Source of the DNA: Treponema sp.
GTDB taxonomy: Bacteria; Spirochaetota; Spirochaetia; Treponematales; Breznakiellaceae
Assembly: GCA_031257715.1 (NCBI GenBank)
Contig: JAIROE010000275.1
Span: 1 to 5,045 of the forward strand
Length of the DNA: 5,045 nt
Direction: 5' to 3'
Part shown: positions 1 through 5,045 of the stretch, piece after piece
Layout of the letters: each line of letters opens with the position of its first letter
How positions within the stretch are numbered: position 1 is the first letter of the stretch
Made by a program: the position numbers and the translations under genes
Notes under the pieces: model-generated
Told to the model about the DNA's origin: nothing
What the model saw: the letters and a program-made list of their open reading frames with translations, nothing else
Database searches by the model: none

Positions 1-305
1 GTCAAATTATGGAAGAACAGAGCACGGGGAGCAAACAGGTCCTTGAAGCTATCGGGCGCCTGAACAACGCAAATCAACTGGTCAAAAGCAGTTCCGAGGA
101 AATGCTTGAAGGGAGCAGACATGTTATCAGCGAAAGCCGGAATCTGGAAATGCTGACCGGGGAAATAAACAACAGGATGAATGAGATGGCGGCCGGGGCG
201 GAACAGATCAATGTGGCGGTAACGCAGGTCGACGCCATAAGCGGTCAAAACAAGGAAAACATAGACGTTTTGGTACAGGAAGTATCAAAATTCAAGGTAA
301 GTTAG
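1..305 (+). CDS. Methyl-accepting chemotaxis protein, C-terminal fragment (5' end outside window)
   Basis: The reading frame is open from the first full codon (position 3) to TAG at 303-305, so the ATG at 9 is an internal methionine and not a start. About 100 residues are visible. They are almost entirely helical, rich in Glu, Gln, Asn and Ser, with heptad spacing and no membrane segment. The stretch EMAAGAEQIN followed by VAVTQVDAIS matches the C-terminal methylation helix of chemotaxis receptors, and the VSKFKVS end is like treponemal receptors. In the family this helix runs back from the cytoplasmic hairpin tip that contacts CheA and CheW, and its Glu/Gln residues are modified by CheR and CheB. 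The tip, membrane segments and sensor domain all lie upstream of the window, so the ligand cannot be inferred. It is convergent with all other genes here. Family assignment is firm; the individual receptor is unknown. Confidence 0.9.
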   Translation, partial: QIMEEQSTGSKQVLEAIGRLNNANQLVKSSSEEMLEGSRHVISESRNLEMLTGEINNRMNEMAAGAEQINVAVTQVDAISGQNKENIDVLVQEVSKFKVS

Positions 306-340
306 GGTTGTTTGGGAATTTCAGTTTTTAAACAACAACC
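306..340. repeat. Imperfect inverted repeat just after the receptor stop; possible weak terminator or dispersed repeat
   Basis: GGTTGTT at 306-312 can pair with AACAACC at 334-340, or GTTGTTT at 307-313 with AAACAAC at 330-336; the right arm carries an extra CAA unit that allows both registers. The loop is long (16-21 nt), AT-rich and includes five Ts (325-329). It begins on the first base after the receptor stop, where a terminator would be expected, but the stem is AT-rich and no T run follows it. It may instead be a copy of a dispersed intergenic palindrome. Function unproven. Confidence 0.35.
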
Positions 341-553
341 GCCTAAAAAACGGCAGATCCTGCGGGATGAACATCCTGGACCGCGGGATACTCACCCCAA
401 GCCCTGCGGAACATGTTTTCGGCAGAGGGGAATGGCGCAAAGTCCGGCGGGGAATATTTTCCGTGGCAGCAGCTACCGTCATGCCGATCATGGGGACAAA
501 TACAGTACGGAAAAGGAGCGTGGGACAAGGGCGGCAAAGAAGAAAGGCACAGT
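341..553. other. Gene-free stretch, no recognisable product
   Basis: This stretch between the receptor end and the lipoprotein remnant has open frames on both strands. They include plus-strand frames from 312, 367 and 413, and minus-strand frames such as 343-537. None has a convincing ribosome site, domain pattern or family resemblance, and they overlap each other, as expected of GC-rich non-coding DNA. A very weak minus-strand terminator candidate is present: GCAG and CTGC pair across 353-363, followed on the minus strand by six Ts (350-345), but the stem has only 4 bp. On position alone the stretch may include rearranged sequence that replaced the missing body of the lipoprotein gene. Confidence 0.5.
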
Positions 554-740
554 CTATTTTGCGCGGACTGCGGCGCCGGCGGAGTGGCTTATCGCGGCGG
601 AGTGGTGTTCCGATCGATAACGCCGGCGGCTCCCGCCGCCTGGGCGCCGGCGCTGACTATGGAACTCATGGTCTGGCAGGAAAGGAAAACGCACACAAAA
701 GAAAAGAGAGCCAAAAGCGTACTTTGACGGAGTTTTTCAT
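554..740 (-). pseudogene. Truncated, frameshifted lipoprotein gene start, M48 metalloprotease-like
   Basis: An ATG at 740-738 lies 5 nt after the stop of the SH3 gene, with a GGGGG ribosome site at 755-751. Read directly it gives MKNSVKVRF and soon stops. The run of five As after ATG (737-733) appears one base short: a sixth A would give MKKLRQSTLLALFSF, then VCVFLSCQTMSS, a lipoprotein signal peptide with lipobox FLSC. That frame continues through an Ala/Gly-rich stretch and VIDRNT, then stops at 591-589. A second single-base loss near 600-610 would restore AAISHSAGAAVRAK before a stop at 556-554. From memory, treponemal M48 (Ste24-like) peptidase lipoproteins begin this way and follow the same SH3 gene. 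The zinc-binding HEXXH domain is absent. Two indels plus loss of the body argue for decay or a chimeric join; the A-run indel alone could be a sequencing error. Confidence 0.55.
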
Positions 741-745
741 GAGGA

Positions 746-1222
746 CTATTCCCCCGGAGACAAGTGGCCTTCGACAATAAAATTGTAGAGCTCCTGCCCG
801 GATACAGTCTGCGCCTCGGTCCGGTCAACATCGGCGTAGTTTAATTCGCCCTCCGCCTTGTAGGTATTTTCAATTTCCTGCGTGAAACCCTTCCCGGCCA
901 TGGCCACTTCCTGATTTGTGGCGGTGGAGGAGGCGCCCGCAACGATGCGTTTGGAGGTCAGGCTGGAAACGGCTATCCAGCCTGAAAGCGAAGCGTTCGC
1001 CGCGGAGCGGACTTCCGCCCATTTTCCCTTTACCTGGAGCACAGTAACTGCCTCTCCATAGGAAAGGGTCCCTCTGGTTGAAGCGAAAAATCCTGTGGAA
1101 GATTTCAGCACCGCGGTTTTGGCGGCTATGTACTGGGTGCTTCCCCGTGCCACCTGCGCGGCGGCTGTCCCGAAAACCAAAAGGCCAAGTCCCACTACAA
1201 GCAACAACTTCTTCATGTTCAT
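746..1222 (-). CDS. Exported bacterial SH3 domain protein
   Basis: This is a 158-residue protein starting at ATG 1222, preceded by AAAGGGG with GGGG at 1232-1229, six bases upstream; the second ATG at 1216 is too far from that site. Residues 1-22 form a signal peptide (Lys-Lys, then a long Leu/Val/Gly core, then TAAA), likely cut before Gln23, so the product is periplasmic or outside the cell. Residues about 28-88 are an SH3b-type domain: YIAAKTAVLKSS, a GTLSYGEAVTVLQ strand pair, GKWAEV at 67-72 and GWIAVSSL at 81-88. In the family such domains bind peptidoglycan or other envelope ligands. The remaining 70 residues, with GKGFTQEIENTYKAEG and LNYADVD, match no domain I know, though I recall a similar tail in treponemal homologues. 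It lies immediately upstream of the broken lipoprotein gene, so it may have lost its partner. The exact role is unknown. Confidence 0.8.
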   Translation of the reverse strand: MNMKKLLLVVGLGLLVFGTAAAQVARGSTQYIAAKTAVLKSSTGFFASTRGTLSYGEAVTVLQVKGKWAEVRSAANASLSGWIAVSSLTSKRIVAGASSTATNQEVAMAGKGFTQEIENTYKAEGELNYADVDRTEAQTVSGQELYNFIVEGHLSPGE

Positions 1223-1228
1223 TCAATG

Positions 1229-1235
1229 CCCCTTT
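1229..1235 (-). promoter_or_regulatory. Ribosome binding site deciding the SH3 gene start
   Basis: On the minus strand this reads AAAGGGG, ending six bases before the ATG at 1222. It favours that ATG over the in-frame one six bases further in. Confidence 0.6.
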
Positions 1236-1267
1236 ATGCAATAATCAACAACCTCGCCCTAAAGCTC

Positions 1268-1309
1268 CCCGCCGCAAGGCGGGTTCTTGGGTATGTATCC
1301 TTCGCATAC
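1268..1309. repeat. Two adjacent hairpins in the cyclase-SH3 gap; terminator or REP-like repeat
   Basis: CCCGCC (1268-1273) and GGCGGG (1278-1283) form a perfect 6-bp GC stem around GCAA on the plus strand (TTGC on the minus). A second stem, GTATG (1291-1295) with CATAC (1305-1309), encloses a 9-nt loop. They sit 28-69 bp past the cyclase stop, so the GC stem could end that transcript, but on the minus strand it is followed by GAGCTTTAGG and not a clear T run. Compact GC stems with a GCAA loop beside a second stem are typical of REP-like intergenic repeats. The left flank CCTCGCCCTAAAG (1252-1264) looks like half of another palindrome. No convincing promoter for the SH3 gene was found in the rest of the gap (1223-1336). 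Confidence 0.45.
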
Positions 1310-1336
1310 AATCAAACATCCCATATAGACAGTTTT

Positions 1337-3604
1337 CTATTTTTGGGAAAGATTGTCTACACCGTCGTCCCACGTCCTGTCATCCGGAGGCGTTTCAAGA
1401 TAATTTCTGCACCGCGCACTATACATCTGCGCAACCATATCCTGATTATTCGCTCCGGCTATGCCGCCGAAGAGTTCCAGGGCTTTTTCAAATTCCCTGT
1501 GTTCATAGGCTTCAAACGCCTGTTCCCAGATTACCGTCATGCCGATGAGAGATTCCGGCGCTTCACTCCGTATATCCAGGAGCTCGTAGAGCCTTAGGGG
1601 CGTATTGATGCCCACCACACGGACGCGCGAAAGGCCCCGCAGGACAAATTCGTCCCCTATTTTTGCCCGGGTATATTCGCTTATCAGAATACCCCCGGTG
1701 TTGTACTGCTTGTTGACCCCCTCAAGCCGGGCGGCCAGATTGACTGCGTTCCCCATGATGGTATAGTCCGTCTTCTTCGGCGTTCCCATGTTTCCCACAG
1801 TCATTTTTCCCGTATTGAGCCCAAGCCGCGTAAACAGCGGCGCGGGATCGTCTGCGGTCCGGGTTATTTTTTTGTCAAACAGGGCTTTTTGCACATCGCC
1901 GTTCACCAGGCCCAGGGCAAGGACTTCCCTGTTAATTTCCACCTCTTCTTTTTTCATCAGAATGGCGGAACGGCAGGCCCGCACGGCATGATCCTCCATG
2001 GGAAGGGGGGCGCCGAAAAAGGCGATAATCGCATCCCCTTCATACTTGTCAATGGTACCGTGGTTATCCAGAATAATGTCGCTCATTCTGGTAAGGTAGT
2101 GGTTAAGAAGGTTAACGAGTTTTTCGGGATCCGGCTCGTTTGTTGCGGGATCTTTAAGTGCCTCGGATATGGTGGAAAAACTCCTGATGTCGGTGAAGAT
2201 CGCGGTTAATTCCCGTGTTTCACCGCCGAGCTTGAGTTGGGAAGGATCGGCGATGATCCGCTCAATAACCGCGGGGGAAAGGTACTGACTGAAGGCGGAT
2301 TTAATGAACCGCTTCTGGCTGCCCTCCGTCGCGTAGTTGTAGAGCGTACCGGTAAGGAAGGCTCCAAGGATGGCCGCCAGGGGCGCCACCACGGGAATCC
2401 ACAGGTTGATAAAGTAATAGACGTTTATCGCCAGGGCGGAAAAGGCGATAATCACAAGAAGGACGCCGCCCACCGTAAGGGGGATGCGGTTTGAAAAAAG
2501 TGTAATGAGCGAGGTCAGCACTACCGCGGCAAGGATGATAAGGACGTTAACCCACTGGGGACTTTCCCATATAAAATCACCCTCCAAAAGATTATCCAGA
2601 ACGGTAACGTGCATCCCCACACCGGGGTATGTTGAAGAAATGGGAGTAGTAAAAATATCAAAAAGCCCCTGGGCGTTCAAACCGATAAAGACGTGTTTCC
2701 CGGCAAAATCTTCCGGAGGTAAAAGGGGCGCTTCCCCTTTCCCGAAACTTTCGGCACTTTGCAGAATCGCCGATGCGGAATAGGGTATATAGCGATCCAG
2801 ATCTCCCCGGAAATGGGGAAGGATTTTCCCGTTCCTGTCCAGCGGAATGGTATAATCCCCCCAGCGGAACACGTTCATTTTTTCATCATAAAGGAGCTCT
2901 CCGTCCCTGCCCGCGGCAAAAAGCGACGCGGCGGCAAGGCCCGGCACAGCCCTGCCGTTAAACGGGGCAAAAAGGGCGGTGCGGCGTATTACACTGTCCG
3001 AGTCGGGGCTGTGAGTTACGCTTCCAAGGACTCCGGCGGCGTCCCTGAGCCCTGCTATGGGGAACTGCCCTCCGCGTCCGGCTTCAGGCACGTCAAGAAA
3101 AACGGCCCGGCCTTCTTCATCAAGGCTGAACAACGGCTTGTCAAGATCGCCTGCCCAAGGCGTTCCCAGATCGGAAATAACCAGCGCCTGAACCACTTTG
3201 CCGTAATCTTCCGACGCCTTGATAAATGCGGCGTCATCCTCCGGGCCATAAAGCGACGGCTCCGAATAGATGATATCAAAGGCAACCGAAGCGGCCCCCG
3301 AAACGGCCATGTATTCGACAATTTCGGCATAGGCCGTGCGCGGCCACGGCCAGGACCATCCCCGGTTTGCCTGGGCCCAGTCAATGCTTTCCTGATCCAC
3401 CAGCATTATGACGACATTGTCGGATGGACGGCTGTAATGGGCCATGATCCGCACCCGGAAATCATAGGTCTTGTACTCCAGATAATTAAAGATCCCCCCA
3501 AAATAAAGCAGGAGAAGCGCCGCAAAAATCAGAGCGGCTATAACCGGAGCGGCAATGGTCTTGCCGAAAGTCCTGTTTTTCTTTTTCATGACAATGCGAA
3601 TCAT
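1337..3604 (-). CDS. CHASE2-domain class III adenylate/guanylate cyclase, membrane sensor
   Basis: The 755-residue product probably makes cyclic AMP from ATP in response to an extracytoplasmic signal. Numbered from ATG 3604: a membrane helix at about 16-40; a CHASE2 sensor at about 40-345 (VVIMLVDQESIDW, WPWPRTAYAEIV, AFDIIYSEPS, KHVFIGLNAQGLFDIFTTP); three closely spaced membrane helices at about 351-371, 375-397 and 401-424; and a cyclase domain at about 460-675. Metal-binding Asp472 (FTDIRSFS) and Asp524 (KYEGD), transition-state Asn622 and Arg626 (VNLAARLE), and the Lys520/Thr615 pair usual for ATP-using class IIIb enzymes are all present. About 20 extra residues lie between the second Asp and GLNTG. 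The last 65 residues resemble one or two TPR-like helices. The start at 3604 has GGAA six bases upstream; an in-frame ATG at 3634 has no ribosome site and 3589 is also possible. It lies 59 bp after the transketolase gene, probably in the same transcript. Confidence 0.92.
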   Translation of the reverse strand: MIRIVMKKKNRTFGKTIAAPVIAALIFAALLLLYFGGIFNYLEYKTYDFRVRIMAHYSRPSDNVVIMLVDQESIDWAQANRGWSWPWPRTAYAEIVEYMAVSGAASVAFDIIYSEPSLYGPEDDAAFIKASEDYGKVVQALVISDLGTPWAGDLDKPLFSLDEEGRAVFLDVPEAGRGGQFPIAGLRDAAGVLGSVTHSPDSDSVIRRTALFAPFNGRAVPGLAAASLFAAGRDGELLYDEKMNVFRWGDYTIPLDRNGKILPHFRGDLDRYIPYSASAILQSAESFGKGEAPLLPPEDFAGKHVFIGLNAQGLFDIFTTPISSTYPGVGMHVTVLDNLLEGDFIWESPQWVNVLIILAAVVLTSLITLFSNRIPLTVGGVLLVIIAFSALAINVYYFINLWIPVVAPLAAILGAFLTGTLYNYATEGSQKRFIKSAFSQYLSPAVIERIIADPSQLKLGGETRELTAIFTDIRSFSTISEALKDPATNEPDPEKLVNLLNHYLTRMSDIILDNHGTIDKYEGDAIIAFFGAPLPMEDHAVRACRSAILMKKEEVEINREVLALGLVNGDVQKALFDKKITRTADDPAPLFTRLGLNTGKMTVGNMGTPKKTDYTIMGNAVNLAARLEGVNKQYNTGGILISEYTRAKIGDEFVLRGLSRVRVVGINTPLRLYELLDIRSEAPESLIGMTVIWEQAFEAYEHREFEKALELFGGIAGANNQDMVAQMYSARCRNYLETPPDDRTWDDGVDNLSQK

Positions 3605-3663
3605 GACATATTCCGGGCGGCTTGGGCAATCCATTGGACTTGTTCAAGAACCAGGTTGGGCTT

Positions 3664-4656
3664 TTAGAGGTTCCCTTTTGTCCGGCCGGGCGTTTCACGC
3701 AGTATGTTTTTCAGGGCTTCGGCAATCCCGGACGAATCAAGCCTAAAGAAAACCTTGTTGTCCGGGGCCGTCCGGTTTTTGGTAAAACAACCTTCGGGTA
3801 TTCCAAGGCGTTGTAACCTGGCGCCTATGCCGTTTTCGGCAATTAATTCAGCGGCCATGCTCCCCGCGCCGCCGTGGGTTGAATGCTGCTCTACAGTAAG
3901 GACAAGCCCGGTTTTACGCATCGATTCAATCAGAACATGCGGAACAAGGGGACGGATTGAACTTACCGCGAAAATGTCGCAGGAAACGGTGTTCTTGAGA
4001 CTTTCGGCGGCAGCGAGGACATCATGAACGGCGGTCCCAAGGGCAATAAGGGTAACGTCCTTTCCTTCCGAAAACTGCACTGGAAAACCGGGCCGGAAAG
4101 TATAGGATTCAGGGGTAATGACGGGGAACTTTCCGGTATTCACGCTGGTATAAACCGGACCATGACGCTCAAGGACCGCGTATCCGGCCATCTGTCCGCA
4201 TTCCCGGGGATCACAAGGAACGTAAATTTCAAAATTGGGCAACCCCCGCATAAAGCATATATCATTCACCTCGTGGTGAGTTATTCCGTCGGTACCGTAA
4301 CTAAACCCCGGATGCATGCCGTTGACCTTGACGTTGCTGCCTGAATAGGAAATATCCACTTTAAGCTGCTCACTGGACCGGGAAATGAGAAAAGGCGCGG
4401 CATTACCCGTAACCGGTATCACCCCGCTGTTTGCAAGGCCCGCGGCAATGCCCATCAAATTCTGTTCCGCAATACCAACATTGACCACCCTGGCGGGAAA
4501 CAAATCCATGAAGGGGCGTATTTTTGTCGTGCTGACAGAATCGCTGACCAGATAAATAATATCCGCCCCTTGCCGGACCAGTTCAATGTAGGATTGTACC
4601 TGGACATCCCGAAGCTCCCCGGCCTGAGCCGTTGACGTGCCGGACGCCCCTCTCAT
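3664..4656 (-). CDS. Transketolase, C-terminal subunit (split enzyme)
   Basis: This is a 330-residue protein supplying the pyrimidine-binding and C-terminal domains of a two-gene transketolase, a thiamine-diphosphate enzyme moving two-carbon units between sugar phosphates in the pentose phosphate pathway, in the cytoplasm. GIAEQN at 61-66 contains the Glu64 expected to activate the cofactor; TDGITHHEVNDI (122-133, with His127 and His128) matches the substrate and cofactor region of transketolase/DXS enzymes. The C-terminal domain shows VTLIALGTAV, IRPL and a VEQHSTHGGAGS segment at 255-266. The start at ATG 4656 overlaps the upstream stop as ATGA and has GGAGGAG at 4671-4665, eight bases upstream; the frame is open further to 4716, but that part overlaps the N-terminal subunit. 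Length is typical for this subunit. A DXS or another two-carbon transferase is less likely because the two-gene split with an N-terminal partner is the usual transketolase pattern. Exact substrates are not provable here. Confidence 0.9.
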   Translation of the reverse strand: MRGASGTSTAQAGELRDVQVQSYIELVRQGADIIYLVSDSVSTTKIRPFMDLFPARVVNVGIAEQNLMGIAAGLANSGVIPVTGNAAPFLISRSSEQLKVDISYSGSNVKVNGMHPGFSYGTDGITHHEVNDICFMRGLPNFEIYVPCDPRECGQMAGYAVLERHGPVYTSVNTGKFPVITPESYTFRPGFPVQFSEGKDVTLIALGTAVHDVLAAAESLKNTVSCDIFAVSSIRPLVPHVLIESMRKTGLVLTVEQHSTHGGAGSMAAELIAENGIGARLQRLGIPEGCFTKNRTAPDNKVFFRLDSSGIAEALKNILRETPGRTKGNL

Positions 4657-4991
4657 GACAGCAGCTCCTCCAGCGCCCGCCGGCCCTGTTCCCCGGTTGG
4701 AATGGTATGGTGCCATTCGGGCCTGTTTTCCATAAAGGAAACCCCCTTGCCTTTAACGGTCCGCGCGATAACCGCGTGAGGCTTGCCGGAATCATAATCA
4801 AGAGAATCAAAAAGCGAGGCCAGCGCATCCGTGTCATGACCGTCAACTTCGTGCACATCCATGCCGAAGGCGGCCAGTTTGTCCGGTAACGGATTGATTT
4901 CCATGATATTCGAAACAGCATCGGCAAGCTGAAGCCCGTTGGCGTCAATGATAAGGGTCAGATTCCCCAGTTTGTAGTAGGAAGCCGCCAT
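4653..4991 (-). CDS. Transketolase, N-terminal subunit, 3' part only
   Basis: The visible 112 residues, from MAASYYKLGN to the TGA at 4655-4653, are the second half of the diphosphate-binding subunit; the family is usually about 270-280 residues, so roughly 160 are missing. YYKLGNLTLIIDANGLQ carries the Asn18 that ends the thiamine-diphosphate GDG-N motif; VDGHD at 49-53, TVKGKGVSFMEN at 78-89 and EWH at 92-94 are typical family blocks. The ATG at 4991 is not a real start: in homologues this Met is internal, in an EAAMAA context. The three codons just above it (GAA GCC GCC, 5000-4992) fit that context, but directly upstream two in-frame TAG codons appear because the sequence turns back on itself in the 4936-5045 palindrome. 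The true N-terminus is therefore lost to an apparent artefact. It pairs with the C-terminal subunit through an ATGA overlap. Confidence 0.88.
   Translation of the reverse strand: MAASYYKLGNLTLIIDANGLQLADAVSNIMEINPLPDKLAAFGMDVHEVDGHDTDALASLFDSLDYDSGKPHAVIARTVKGKGVSFMENRPEWHHTIPTGEQGRRALEELLS
4665..4671 (-). promoter_or_regulatory. Strong ribosome binding site inside the N-subunit gene, for the C-subunit
   Basis: On the minus strand this reads GGAGGAG, eight bases before ATG 4656, and lies inside the last codons (LEELLS) of the N-terminal subunit. With the ATGA overlap it indicates translational coupling, which suits subunits needed in equal amounts. Confidence 0.75.
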
Positions 4992-5045
4992 GGCGGCTTC
5001 CTACTACAAACTGGGGAATCTGACCCTTATCATTGACGCCAACGG
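4936..5045. repeat. Perfect 110-bp palindrome at the window end, probable fold-back chimera
   Basis: Positions x and 9981-x are complementary for every base from 4936 to 5045, centred between 4990 and 4991, with 55-bp arms and no spacer. The inner arm is ordinary transketolase coding sequence in the correct frame; the outer arm is its exact reverse complement and is non-coding in that frame. A spacer-free perfect palindrome interrupting a conserved gene at the end of the sequence is characteristic of amplification or assembly fold-back. The gene itself probably has a natural palindrome of about 22 bp at the centre (4980-5001, codons for EAAMAAS), which could have seeded the event. Confidence 0.95.

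Noticed and set aside
343..537. A 64-codon minus-strand frame with several Cys and His residues
   Set aside because: The spacing does not form a recognisable zinc motif and there is no ribosome site or homologue I recognise.
621..652. GC-rich stem (GGCGGC/GCCGCC with TCCC loop) flanked by two CGCCGGCG palindromes
   Set aside because: It lies in the Ala/Gly-rich coding part of the lipoprotein remnant, where GCC/GGC codons create such stems by chance, and no T run follows.
367..780. A 137-codon plus-strand open frame over the gene-free region
   Set aside because: It has no ribosome site and an Arg-rich composition, overlaps the lipoprotein remnant and the SH3 gene end on the opposite strand, and is one of several competing frames.
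2759..3667. A 302-codon open frame on the plus strand
   Set aside because: It is antisense to the CHASE2 cyclase, has Arg/Gly/Lys-rich low-complexity composition and no family resemblance; it is a by-product of GC-biased codons on the other strand.
4657..4716. N-terminal extension of the transketolase C-subunit to ATG 4716
   Set aside because: The extension would overlap the N-subunit coding sequence by about 60 bases; ATG 4656 has a strong GGAGGAG site and the usual ATGA coupling.
4992..5045. Plus-strand coding copy of transketolase in the outer palindrome arm
   Set aside because: It is only the inverted copy of the inner arm and carries no independent information.

Overview
The window looks like a spirochaete chromosome fragment, most likely a Treponema of the moderate-GC, gut-associated kind. 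This is judged from protein style only: a methyl-accepting chemotaxis protein ending in VSKFKVS, a CHASE2 adenylate cyclase, a secreted SH3-type protein that I recall lying next to an M48-type lipoprotein in treponemes, and a split transketolase. No rRNA, tRNA, CRISPR array or intact mobile element was found.

Layout, left to right. At 1-305 (+) lies the C-terminal end of a chemotaxis receptor, cut by the window edge. At 306-553 there is no convincing gene, only an imperfect inverted repeat just after the receptor stop and long but unrecognised open frames. Everything else is on the minus strand, convergent with the receptor. At 554-740 is a broken remnant of a lipoprotein gene. It recovers a good lipoprotein N-terminus only if two single-base losses are corrected, and it resembles the start of an M48 metalloprotease lipoprotein. 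Just upstream of it, at 746-1222, is an intact exported SH3-domain protein. A 114-bp gap (1223-1336) holds two adjacent hairpins. At 1337-3604 is a complete CHASE2 plus class III adenylate/guanylate cyclase. Upstream, at 3664-4656 and 4653-4991, are the C-terminal and N-terminal halves of a split transketolase, overlapping by ATGA; the N-terminal half is incomplete.

The last 110 bases (4936-5045) form a perfect palindrome with 55-bp arms and no spacer, running to the very end of the window. The outer arm is the reverse complement of transketolase codons and puts two stops in frame directly upstream. This is best explained as a fold-back chimera at a contig end, as produced by whole-genome amplification or assembly, not as biology. 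Anything upstream of about 4991 on the minus strand should not be trusted.

Working together: the two transketolase halves form one thiamine-diphosphate enzyme of pentose/triose sugar interconversion, and the cyclase follows closely enough to share its transcript. The cyclase would sense something outside the membrane through CHASE2 and make a cyclic nucleotide. The SH3 protein and lost lipoprotein form a separate envelope unit. I see no clearly new multi-gene system; the most informative oddities are the terminal palindrome and the decayed lipoprotein gene.
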